64,000 nucleotides of DNA from Caldifarciminota bacterium (GTDB taxonomy: Bacteria; Hydrothermota; UBA3073), in NCBI GenBank assembly GCA_030606335.1, contig JAUWGP010000012.1, positions 1 to 64,000 on the forward strand, in the 5' to 3' direction. The translations under genes and the position numbers were made by a program. The notes below the pieces were generated by a model. It was not told the origin of the DNA and did not search any database. It saw only the letters and a program-made list of their open reading frames with translations. Positions 1 through 6,861 of this stretch are shown piece by piece. Within the stretch, counting starts at the first letter, position 1, and every line of letters starts with the position of its first letter.

Positions 1-600
1 AGGTTACGGTATTGTGGGTTTGAAATTTTGGATTTTAAGGAAACAGAAAGATTTTTATATTTTATAAGTTTTAAGAATTTAGAACCATCGAATCAATTGC
101 CATATGACGGTATGTTAATTACAATTCCAAAGGTTGGAGAAAATGGACGTACTATATATTGCTATAAATTTAGAACTATGCATGCTTATGCCAATAACTT
201 ACACGATTATATTCTCAATAATCATAAGTTAGATAATGAGGGAAAGGTCCTAAATGATTTTCGTATGACTGGTTGGGGAAAATTCTTGAGAAGAACCTGG
301 TTAGATGAGATGCCACAACTTATTAATATAATAAAAGGTGACTTATCTTTTGTCGGACTTAGACCCCTATCCAGAGAATTTTTATCACTGTATCCTGAGG
401 ATTGGAGAAAAGAACGCATGAAGATTAAACCTGGATTTGTCCCTCCATATTATGCAGATTGTCCAAAGACCTTTGAGGAAATCATAGAGTCAGAGAAGCG
501 ATACTGCGAACTTAGGAAGAAGAACCCTGTGAAGACAGATTTTATTTATTTTTTTAAGGTTGTGAGGAATGTTATATTGGGGAGGACGAGGATGGGGTGA
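1..600 (+). CDS. Sugar transferase (polyprenyl glycosylphosphotransferase), C-terminal part, 5' end outside window
   Basis: The reading frame is open from base 1, so the gene begins upstream; a TTG at 28 is only an internal codon. The visible 199 residues form the cytoplasmic catalytic domain of the bacterial sugar transferase family (PF02397). They carry the KFRTM motif, the block FLRRTWLDEMPQLINIIKGD and the GLRPL motif near the end of the core. Such enzymes move a sugar-1-phosphate from a nucleotide sugar to undecaprenyl phosphate at the inner membrane and start capsule, O-antigen or exopolysaccharide units. The Wzi-like gene and the aminotransferase remnant downstream fit a polysaccharide locus. 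A second full-length family member lies at 53322-54668. The substrate sugar cannot be read from the fragment. Confidence 0.87.
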   Translation, partial: RLRYCGFEILDFKETERFLYFISFKNLEPSNQLPYDGMLITIPKVGENGRTIYCYKFRTMHAYANNLHDYILNNHKLDNEGKVLNDFRMTGWGKFLRRTWLDEMPQLINIIKGDLSFVGLRPLSREFLSLYPEDWRKERMKIKPGFVPPYYADCPKTFEEIIESEKRYCELRKKNPVKTDFIYFFKVVRNVILGRTRMG

Positions 601-837
601 GGGGATTAAGAATGACTAATTTCTAATTACTAATGACGAATTACTAAGAAGAAAAGGTTGTTATTGGTTGAAGGGAGTTAGGTAGTGAGATAGTGAGGGA
701 GTAAGGGAGTTAGGGAGGAGATGATTGTTATTGGTTATTGGTTAATAGTTATTGGTAGGAAGATGAATGTTATTTGTTATTGGTTTAAGGGAGTTAGATA
801 GTGAGATAGTGAGGGAGTTAGGGAAGAAGGAGGGGAA
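601..837 (+). repeat. Degenerate short-word tracts
   Basis: There is no gene here. The spacer is built of three quasi-periodic words: CTAATGA/CTAATTT (about 7 bp), GTTATTGGTTA, and GTGAGATA/GTGAGGGA/GTTAGGGA (about 8 bp). The same words recur in many other spacers of the window. The ribosome-binding site of the next gene lies at its right edge. Confidence 0.7.
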
Positions 838-1292
838 ATGGATAAGCCGCATAAAAAATTGAAAACATGGCAAGAAGCTATGGAACTATGTATTAAAATA
901 TATAAAATTACAGAGAAATTCCCAAAGCATGAATTATATGGTCTTGTAAGTCAAATGAGAAGGGCTGCTGTATCGATACCTTGTAATACTTGCCCCGTTA
1001 AATAGTGCTTAAATATTGCTTAGATATTTTTAAAGTTTACCAGGATATGCAATTTAGATCGTTTATACGAAAGGATTATTTAACAGGGTAAAAGGGTGCA
1101 GCTCGAAGCTCTAAAAAGGAATCTGCACAATTTTATAACATTGCTCGAGCTTCATTAAGTGAATTAGATACACAAATTGAAATCGCAAATCGTTTAATGT
1201 ATACAAACGAAGATGTAAATAAAAATGTTGATGATTTAATGCTTAAAGTAGATCGACTTCTATACGGTTTATGGAGAAAAGTATCAAGTTAA
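838..1292 (+). pseudogene. Four-helix-bundle protein (TIGR02436/S23-like), interrupted by an inserted palindromic element
   Basis: An ATG at 838 follows the ribosome-binding site GGAGGGG. The first 49 codons read as the N-terminal half of the four-helix-bundle (23S rRNA intervening-sequence) family: a KTWQEAM start, then QMRRAAVSIPCN. The family normally continues with IAEGAAR. Instead about 105 bp intervenes and creates a TAG at 1003. The C-terminal half then resumes in another frame at about 1095 with GAARSSKKESAQFYNIARAS and runs to TAA at 1290-1292. Both halves are well preserved, so the disruption looks recent. The molecular role of this family is unknown. Family identity is from recognised sequence pattern; loss of function is inferred. 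Confidence 0.85.
988..1093 (+). mobile_element. Long palindromic element inserted in the four-helix-bundle gene
   Basis: The insert begins with TTGCCCCGTTAAATAG and ends with TTATTTAACAGGGTAAAA. The arms GTTAAATA and TATTTAAC are perfect inverted repeats flanked by CCC and GGG. Its ends have the same layout as the short palindromes in the spacers: CCC, arm, AATAG, then arm, GGG, TAAA. It encodes no protein. A few bases of the host gene around IAEG seem to be missing or replaced, so the exact borders are uncertain by several bases. Confidence 0.72.
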
Positions 1293-1376
1293 GTGTACTT
1301 TTGCCGCTTTAAAAATCTTCAATCTACCTCCCTATCTCACTATCTAACCATTTCACATAAATAAGATTTAGAATAA

Positions 1377-2993
1377 ATGTTATCTTGCTTTATAGTGCTT
1401 GTACTCAATGCGGTATTCATCCCGGTGGAGGCGGGAGTAAATGAGGTGATTGATGAGTTGAGGGTGAGAGGGGTGCCGGTGGTGAGATTTGTGAATATAT
1501 TACCATACAAGATGAGAGGGAAAGAGGAAATGTTAAATGTTAAATGTTTAATGTTAAATGTTGAATGTGAAATGTTAGATGTTGAATGTTTAATGTTTAA
1601 TGTTAAAGGAAAAAGGAGATGGGAAAAGACCACCCCACAAAGTCGCTTCGCTCCAACGGTGCAAGCAGACAACAGACCACCCCATAAAGTTGCTCCGCTC
1701 CAACGGGGCAAGCAGACCACAGACCGAAGAGAAGAGAGGATTGTTAGTGAAATGTTGATGGGGAGGTTGGATTATTTAGATATATCTAAGCCACAGGTGA
1801 GGTTTTATGTAACGGGAGAGGGAATTAGTGATACAGTTACAAGGTATTTTCAGGATGTTGGAGTTATTGCATCACTACCAGGACTTGATATCTATATACA
1901 ACCGTTTATCAGGTTGGGAGAGTCTGATGAATATCCTATCTTTTTCTGGCATGATATTATAGGTGGAGACTTTAGAAGGACATATGGTAGTTTAGAATTC
2001 AGGGGGTTAGATATTTTAATTGGGAGAGAACCTTTAAGATGGGGACCTCAGCCCGGGAATTCTTTTATTTTGTCTGGGACTTCTCCAGCATTTGACCTAA
2101 TCTATGCGTCTTATGAATACAAATTCTTCAAGGGGTCATTTTTCTGTACATCTTTAGAACCATACATCTTAGAAGAAACATTTGAGGCATGGTGGCGTAG
2201 AGAGACATTTCCAGCAGGAACCTATAAAAGATTCTTTTCAGGACACAGGCTCGATTTCTCACTTTTTGGTGATAAAGTTCTCATTGGCTTATCAGAGGTA
2301 ATTATGTATTCTGGAGAAGATATCAACTTCATTTCAGGTTACTTGAACCCTTTTAATTTCTATTGGGCACAGAAACGGAACAGGGGAAAGGGTGAATATG
2401 AAGATAACATAGGATGGGGGTTTGATTTCTCTTATTATATTAAAAATGGAATCTGTCTTTATGGAGAATTGTTTATAGATGATGCACAGTATGGTGAGAC
2501 TGAGGAGAATATTCCGAATATGCTTGCTTACAGGATAGGATTTAAGGGTGCAAGGCGTAAGAACTTCTGGACTATGCAGTATACGAGGGTCAATACTTGG
2601 ACGTACATACATCAATTCTACTGGAATGATTATTTGTTCCTTGGTTATCCTATTGGTCATCCAAAAGGTCAGGACTTTGATGAGATATATGGAAGACTTG
2701 TCCATCATTTAAACTATAACTGGGATATTACACTTGATTTTTGGTATACGAGGAAAGGGGAGAATAGTTTCGATAACCTTTGGCCTGGTGTCTTTCCTGA
2801 ACGTATAAAATTCCCATCTGGTGTCGTGGAGAGGTCGTTATTGGTTGAGGCGGGGGTGAGGTTCTTTAATTTACCCAGATTGTCGGTGGAGGTAGTAGGG
2901 GGGTATACGTGGATAGGGAACTATCGGAATGTAACCAACGAAAATAAATGGTTCCCAGCGGTGAGGGTCAGGGTTAGCTCTGTGATCTTTTAA
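1377..2993 (+). CDS. Wzi-like capsule assembly outer-membrane protein, with in-frame repeat insert
   Basis: The 538-residue product has an N-terminal signal peptide (residues 1 to about 19) and an aromatic-rich body typical of a beta-barrel. It carries the Wzi family hallmark GREPLRWGPQPGNS at about 217-229. Proteins of this family (PF14052) bind or help assemble surface polysaccharide at the outer membrane, which fits the sugar transferase upstream. The ATG at 1377 is the only sensible start, although no good ribosome-binding site is seen. Residues about 48-120 are foreign. They translate an intergenic word tract plus two copies of a CCCC...GGGG palindrome, kept in frame and without stops. 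The barrel resumes at about residue 122. Whether the insert is tolerated is not known, but the rest of the frame is intact. Confidence 0.82.
   Translation: MLSCFIVLVLNAVFIPVEAGVNEVIDELRVRGVPVVRFVNILPYKMRGKEEMLNVKCLMLNVECEMLDVECLMFNVKGKRRWEKTTPQSRFAPTVQADNRPPHKVAPLQRGKQTTDRREERIVSEMLMGRLDYLDISKPQVRFYVTGEGISDTVTRYFQDVGVIASLPGLDIYIQPFIRLGESDEYPIFFWHDIIGGDFRRTYGSLEFRGLDILIGREPLRWGPQPGNSFILSGTSPAFDLIYASYEYKFFKGSFFCTSLEPYILEETFEAWWRRETFPAGTYKRFFSGHRLDFSLFGDKVLIGLSEVIMYSGEDINFISGYLNPFNFYWAQKRNRGKGEYEDNIGWGFDFSYYIKNGICLYGELFIDDAQYGETEENIPNMLAYRIGFKGARRKNFWTMQYTRVNTWTYIHQFYWNDYLFLGYPIGHPKGQDFDEIYGRLVHHLNYNWDITLDFWYTRKGENSFDNLWPGVFPERIKFPSGVVERSLLVEAGVRFFNLPRLSVEVVGGYTWIGNYRNVTNENKWFPAVRVRVSSVIF
1518..1736 (+). 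repeat. Intergenic-type repeats inserted inside the Wzi-like gene
   Basis: The block contains an AATGTTA/G heptamer tract (about 1529-1606), followed by AGACCA-type words carrying two copies of the CCCCATAAAGT...CCAACGGGGCAAGC palindrome. Identical material is found in spacers at 19857-19950, 37400-37450 and 39330-39430. It is about 219 bp, a multiple of three, and free of stop codons in the gene's frame. Confidence 0.8.
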
Positions 2994-3453
2994 AAACTTA
3001 TTGCCCACGAAGGACACCCCGATATAGTCGTTCCTCCCTACGGGGCAGGCGAAGTTCACTAAATTAAAAAGATAGAAGATAAATTATAATAAAAGAACAA
3101 AAGAGTACCTACGAAGGACAGTAAAAATTTAACAAATGGCCCACGAAGGACACCCCGATACAGTCATTCTTCCCTACGGGGCAAGCGGAGTACACGAAAG
3201 ATACTATGTTAAAAAGAAATTAAAGAATAAAGAATTTAAAAAATTTCGTGGGTTTTGTGTATTTAGTGGGAGAAAAAAATTTTGTGGGAGAGAGATGGCC
3301 CACGAAGGACACCCCGATACGGTCGTTCCTCCCTACGGGGCAGGCGAAGTACACGAAAGATATAAATTAAAAAGAAATTAAAAGAATTAAAGAATTTTCG
3401 TGAGTTTAGTGCATTTCGTGGGGAAAAAGTCTTACCTTTAGTGGGAGGTATAT
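2994..3453 (+). repeat. CACGAAG word repeats with CCCCGATA...CTACGGGGCAGGC palindromes
   Basis: Repeated modules start GCCCACGAAGGACAC and end GTATTTAGTGGG or CATTTCGTGGGG, so each module has inverted ends (CCCACGAA / TTCGTGGG). Palindrome copies of about 34 bp sit at 3017-3050, 3153-3186 and 3312-3345, each inserted right after GGACAC. Open frames across this area only translate the repeats and are not genes. Confidence 0.75.
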
Positions 3454-3828
3454 GTGGCTGATTTAATCTATAAAGATGAGAGTTACAATATAATTGGAGC
3501 AGCCATAGAAGTTCATAGAACCCTTGGTCATGGTTTCTTGGAACCCGTTTATCAGGAAGCATTAGCCTATGAATTTAATCTTTCAAAAATTCCTTATGAA
3601 AAAGAAAAGAAACTCCAGATACATTATAAGGATATTATTTTGGAAAAAGTATATGTTGCTGATTTTGTTTGTTACGATAAGATTATTGTCGAATGTAAAG
3701 CAATTGAAAAATTATTGCCAGAACATGAATCTCAGGTAATAAATTATCTTAATGCTACGGGGTTTAAATTAGGATTGTTAATTAATTTTGGACAATCTGA
3801 AATTGAAGTTAAGAGATTGGTTCATTAA
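3454..3828 (+). CDS. GxxExxY family protein (copy 1)
   Basis: This 124-residue protein belongs to the GxxExxY family (TIGR04256). The signature is at residues 27-33 (GFLEPVY). An Asp at 70 and an E-x-K at 80-82 (IIVECK) give the D...ExK arrangement of the PD-(D/E)XK nuclease fold. A GTG start at 3454 is preceded by GGGAGG at 3443-3448 with suitable spacing; the overlapping ATG at 3452 is in another frame. The gene is embedded in CACGAAG repeats on both sides, as copy 2 (9392-9802) is in a different array. The family has no established function; a nuclease-like role is inferred from motif pattern only. Confidence 0.85.
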   Translation: MADLIYKDESYNIIGAAIEVHRTLGHGFLEPVYQEALAYEFNLSKIPYEKEKKLQIHYKDIILEKVYVADFVCYDKIIVECKAIEKLLPEHESQVINYLNATGFKLGLLINFGQSEIEVKRLVH

Positions 3829-4162
3829 AGAATTGCCCACGAAGGACACGAAGATCACTAAATTAAAAGGAATATTGCCCACGAAGGACACGAAAATCAC
3901 TAAAATAAGTAAATAGAAAATAAATTATAATAAAAGAACAAAAGAGGACCTACGAGAGACATAGAGAATTAAAGAATTGCCCACGAAGGACACGAAGTTC
4001 ACGAAAGATATAAATTAAAAAGAAAAAGAATTATAAACACTTAGTGGATTTCGTATATTTAGTGGGAAAAGAATTTTGTAGGAGAGAGATGGCCCACGAA
4101 GGACACCCCGATACGGTCATTCTTCCCTACGGGGCAGGCGGAGTACACTAAGTAAAAAGATA
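3829..4162 (+). repeat. CACGAAG repeats, empty and filled copies
   Basis: Copies at about 3835, 3876 and 3978 read GCCCACGAAGGACACGAA without a palindrome. The copy at 4091 carries one (4105-4139). These empty sites define where the element enters in the filled copies. No gene is seen. Confidence 0.75.
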
Positions 4163-4558
4163 ATGAGAATAAATAAGAATTTTCGTGGATTTCGTGAATT
4201 TCGTGGGGGAAAATTGTCTATTATCTTTGGTTTAATATCTGCGGCTTATATTGCCCTAATTTTCATTCTTTCTGGTATTCCCAGTCAGATTGAATTAATA
4301 AGTAAGTTTAATCCGCTTAGTCTGCTGCATATCCCATTATATGGTTTATTAACATTTTTTCTTATACGCACCTTCTGGAGAAAGGGAAAAAAGTCATTAA
4401 TCCTTGCAATTTTTATTGCTCTTTTAGTAGCGGTTTTTGACGAGTTGAATCAGATTCATATACCAGGAAGAATGGCATCAGGATGGGATGTGGTGATGGA
4501 TGCGGTGGGGATAGGAGGGATGGCGCTGTTATGCGTAAGGCGTAGAGCGTCCCAGTGA
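4163..4558 (+). CDS. VanZ-like small membrane protein with repeat-derived ends
   Basis: A protein of about 131 residues with several hydrophobic segments (about 18-37, 50-68, 76-90 and 108-125). It shows the VanZ-family pattern of a conserved acidic/Asn motif (FDELNQIHIPGR) before the last helix. Family members are integral membrane proteins of mostly unknown role. The first 17 residues are the translated TTTCGTGGATTTCGTG word repeat, and the last eight are the GCGTAAGGCGTAGAGCG repeat. A TTG at 4214, 4 bp after GGGGG, is an attractive alternative start that would remove the repeat-derived N terminus. The gene lies in a repeat-rich, degraded area. Confidence 0.65.
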   Translation: MRINKNFRGFREFRGGKLSIIFGLISAAYIALIFILSGIPSQIELISKFNPLSLLHIPLYGLLTFFLIRTFWRKGKKSLILAIFIALLVAVFDELNQIHIPGRMASGWDVVMDAVGIGGMALLCVRRRASQ

Positions 4559-4622
4559 AATATGCTTCCCGACGAAATAGTTAGACAATTCACGGGACAA
4601 GTCGCATTTCACGGGATAAATA
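4551..4622 (+). mobile_element. Palindrome within palindrome (filled site)
   Basis: The outer element is split into CCCAGTGAAATATGCTT (4551-4567) and CGCATTTCACGGGATAAAT (from 4603). Between them lies a complete 35-bp element, 4568-4602, from CCCGACGAAATAG to CACGGGACAAGT. The same outer element is uninterrupted at 22550-22586, so the insertion point is defined to within a base. Confidence 0.85.
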
Positions 4623-4934
4623 GGGCGATGAATTGAGAAACGGTGAATGGGAGAAATGGAGAGGATAAGACAATAGACTACAGACAGCAGACAATAGACT
4701 ACAGACTAACTGAAAATGACTAATTATTAATTTCTAATTTCTAATGGAAAAGAGGAAAAGGGAAATCAATTAACAATGCAAAATTAGTAATGCAAGTAGT
4801 AAGCTGACAACAGATGAAATTACAAGACTGTTAGGACTGCTATGGGTGTTTTTATATTGTAGCAGATAAAAACAGTTGTAGCAGAACTGTTTGATAAAAT
4901 TGTGCATAAGGAAGGTCGTTTATAGAAAGGAGAG

Positions 4935-5000
4935 ATGATGCGAGTACCAATTATGGACTTGAAGAGACAGTATCTTTCAATAAAGTCTGTGGACAGGTAA
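4935..5000 (+). pseudogene. DegT/DnrJ/EryC1/StrS aminotransferase, N-terminal remnant
   Basis: After a ribosome-binding site (AAAGGAGAG) the ATG opens MMRVPIMDLKRQYLSIKS, which matches the usual N terminus of PLP-dependent sugar aminotransferases of the DegT family. The frame stops after 22 codons and no further part of the gene is seen. Intact enzymes make amino sugars for surface polysaccharides. This remnant supports the idea that a polysaccharide cluster has been eroded here. Confidence 0.6.
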
Positions 5001-5096
5001 GAGAGAATTCAGACAGATAGGTGAGGAGGATGCAAACGGATAAGAAAAGATGCAGACTGAAGACCAGAGACAAGGGGAAAAGGAAAAAGGGAAATT

Positions 5097-5220
5097 GCCC
5101 ACGAAGGACACTAAGTTCACGAAATATATAAATTAAAAAGAAAAAGAATTAAAAACACTTCGTGCATTCCGTGTATTTCGTGGGGAAAGTTTTTTTGTCT
5201 TTAGTGGGAGAAAGTCTTCG
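5097..5220 (+). repeat. CACGAA module with inverted ends
   Basis: The left end GCCCACGAAGGACACTAAG and the right end GTGTATTTCGTGGGG are inverted repeats about 75 bp apart around an A-rich centre. A further TTTAGTGGGAGAAAG follows. It could fold into a hairpin in RNA or single-stranded DNA. It has the same layout as the modules at 2994-4162. Confidence 0.6.
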
Positions 5221-5234
5221 TGGATAGTTTTTTC

Positions 5235-5263
5235 TTGACATTTTATCAACGGTGTGATATAAT
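5235..5263 (+). promoter_or_regulatory. Consensus promoter P1 upstream of the ATPase gene
   Basis: TTGACA (5235-5240), a 17-bp spacer and TATAAT (5258-5263), a perfect sigma-70-type promoter. Transcription would start near 5270 and run into a ribosome-binding site and a nine-codon frame before a possible terminator. Confidence 0.75.
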
Positions 5264-5313
5264 TACAATGTAATTTTGTCAAGGAGATAGTAACTCAGTA
5301 GGAGGAAAATTTT

Positions 5314-5340
5314 ATGCCCCTTTGTGGGCTTTTTTCTTGA
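5314..5340 (+). other. Possible eight-residue leader peptide
   Basis: A strong ribosome-binding site (AGGAGGAAAA) is followed by ATG and the short frame MPLCGLFS, stopping at 5338. The stop overlaps the -35 box of the next promoter. It may be a leader peptide or the stub of a deleted gene. Confidence 0.3.
5316..5335 (+). terminator. Possible short intrinsic terminator
   Basis: GCCC, six bases, GGGC, followed by six T residues. The stem is only four pairs, so it is weak, but the position between two promoters fits attenuation. Confidence 0.35.
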
Positions 5341-5365
5341 CTTTTTTGCGAAATTATAGTATAAT
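5337..5365 (+). promoter_or_regulatory. Promoter P2 of the ATPase gene
   Basis: TTGACT (5337-5342), 17 bp, TATAAT (5360-5365). The start codon at 5401 gives a leader of about 30 bases without a ribosome-binding site. Confidence 0.7.
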
Positions 5366-5374
5366 GCATTATAC
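5359..5374. promoter_or_regulatory. Palindromic operator candidate
   Basis: GTATAATGCATTATAC is a perfect 16-bp palindrome covering the -10 box of P2. A dimeric repressor bound here would block the promoter. No regulator gene is adjacent, so this is inference from geometry. Confidence 0.45.
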
Positions 5375-5400
5375 AAAATAGTATAACAACAATTACTATA

Positions 5401-6507
5401 ATGAAAAATCCCTTCAAATATGGTGAAACTGTAAGTGGTGAATACTTCACCGACAGGAAGAAAGAGATAAGGGATATAACTGAGTGTATTAAGGCTTCTC
5501 AGAATATGTTCATTTACTCCTACAGGCGGATGGGCAAGACATCACTAATTAAAAATGTCCTGTCTCTGTTTAAAGACAAGATAACTCCCATTTATATAGA
5601 CTTGGAAAAGTCGCCGACCATAAATCACTTTCTTAAGGATTATTCTGCTTCAATAAGTCAGCATTTTCTTGGCACAAAGGAGAGATTGAAGGAGATCGCC
5701 TCTTTCTTCAAGCGAGTTATTCCAAGTTTTGAACTTTCAGAGGGAAGATGGAAGGTGTCTTTTGACTTTTCAAGAACCACAGCAGGTATTGAAAAGGCGC
5801 TGGATGAGGTGATTGAAATACCCCAAAAGATTGCAGAAAGGTACAAAAGGCATGTTGTCGTGGTTTTTGATGAGTTTCAGGAGATAGAGCAATATAATGG
5901 TAAAGTATTTGAGAAGAGGTTAAGAGCGTCTATTCAGCATCAGAATGATGTATGTTATATCTTTATAGGTAGTAAGACCCATATAATTCTTAATATGTTT
6001 ACCAATCCTGAGCGGGCGTTTTTCAGGTCTGCTATGGTTTATCCCCTTGATTATATCCCGGATAATGAACTAGTAGAATTTATACAAGGTCGTTTCGGTT
6101 CAACGGGCAAAGCTGTTTCTGAATCATCAGCAAAAAGGATTGTTCAACTCTCTAACAGAAGTCCCTATCATATACAACTACTTTGTTTCCATATTTGGTT
6201 AGTAAGTGGAAAGAAGATTGACGAAACACAGATTGATAAGGCACTTGACGAGGTTTTGAGCGCTCAGAATGAGTTGTATTACAGTTGGTATGATTCGCTC
6301 TCGTTGTATCAGAAGGCCGTCCTTTTGGCACTTTCGCAGGAGAGGGAGATATTTTCCCAGGATGTAATACTGACCTATGGTTTGAAAAATCCCTCTACAA
6401 CCCAGGCATCGGTGAAGGCACTGTTGAGGAATAATCGGATTATAAAGACAAAAGAGGGATATGACATCTTCGATCCATTCTTTAAGTTATGGCTGATGAA
6501 GAGATAA
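5401..6507 (+). CDS. P-loop ATPase, archaeal-ATPase-like (COG1672 type)
   Basis: This 368-residue protein opens with a nucleotide-binding domain. The P-loop at about 41-48 is the non-classical YRRMGKTS seen in this family, and Walker B is VVVVFDEFQ at about 152-160. A C-terminal part (about 275-368) looks like a winged-helix segment. Members are single-domain ATPases common in archaea and some bacteria, and their substrate is mostly unknown. The ATG at 5401 has no ribosome-binding site but lies 36 bp after a good -10 box. The gene has its own double promoter and a palindromic operator candidate. It stands alone between repeat-rich spacers, consistent with accessory status. Confidence 0.85.
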   Translation: MKNPFKYGETVSGEYFTDRKKEIRDITECIKASQNMFIYSYRRMGKTSLIKNVLSLFKDKITPIYIDLEKSPTINHFLKDYSASISQHFLGTKERLKEIASFFKRVIPSFELSEGRWKVSFDFSRTTAGIEKALDEVIEIPQKIAERYKRHVVVVFDEFQEIEQYNGKVFEKRLRASIQHQNDVCYIFIGSKTHIILNMFTNPERAFFRSAMVYPLDYIPDNELVEFIQGRFGSTGKAVSESSAKRIVQLSNRSPYHIQLLCFHIWLVSGKKIDETQIDKALDEVLSAQNELYYSWYDSLSLYQKAVLLALSQEREIFSQDVILTYGLKNPSTTQASVKALLRNNRIIKTKEGYDIFDPFFKLWLMKR

Positions 6508-6861
6508 GGGCCCACGAAGGAGATAGAGGGAAAAGACTGCAGACAGCAGACATCAGACGACAGACTAACTGAAAATGACTAATTATTAATTTCTAATTTC
6601 TAATTAAATCCTAATTTCCAAATGCAAAAGGAGAAAGGGTATAGCGTCCCAGTGGAATAGATACTTAATTCCACCACGATGTAATATAAAAAAACTAATT
6701 ACATATGGCAAGCCCCGTACGCTATCGCTACAGGACAAGCACCCGATGAAATAGATACTCATTTCACGGGGCAAGCGGGATAAATAAGGCAAATGACCCT
6801 GATGAAATAGCTTACGAGTTCGCATTTCACAGGGCAAACAAATGTCAAATGACTAAAAGAA
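6508..6861. other. Repeat-filled spacer between convergent genes
   Basis: It contains AGACAGC and CTAATTT word tracts, the large nested palindrome at 6648-6786 and a simple palindrome at 6797-6839 (CCCTGATGAAATAG ... CATTTCACAGGGCAAAC). No gene is seen. Confidence 0.65.
6648..6786 (+). mobile_element. Composite of an outer palindrome holding three inserted palindromes
   Basis: The outer element runs from CCCAGTGGAATAG to GGGATAAAT. Inside it are, in order, a CCACGATGTAAT...ATTACATATGGCAAG element (6674-6712), a CCCCGTACG...CTACAGGACAAGC element (6713-6740), and a CCCGATGAAATAG...CATTTCACGGGGCAAGC element (6742-6776). Each also occurs elsewhere in the window in a different host. Confidence 0.8.

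Larger units (their letters stand above)
4623..5234. other. Degraded spacer with word tracts and gene remnants
   Basis: Word tracts (AGACTAC, CTAATTT, AACAATGCAAAATT) cover about 4660-4800. A 3' coding remnant can be read at 4875-4925 (VVAELFDKIVHKEGRL then TAG), just before the aminotransferase remnant at 4935. CACGAAG modules follow from 5097. There is no complete gene. Confidence 0.5.

Noticed and set aside
3136-3381. 81-codon open frame in the CACGAAG repeats
   Set aside because: It only translates repeat modules twice over and has no independent coding signal.
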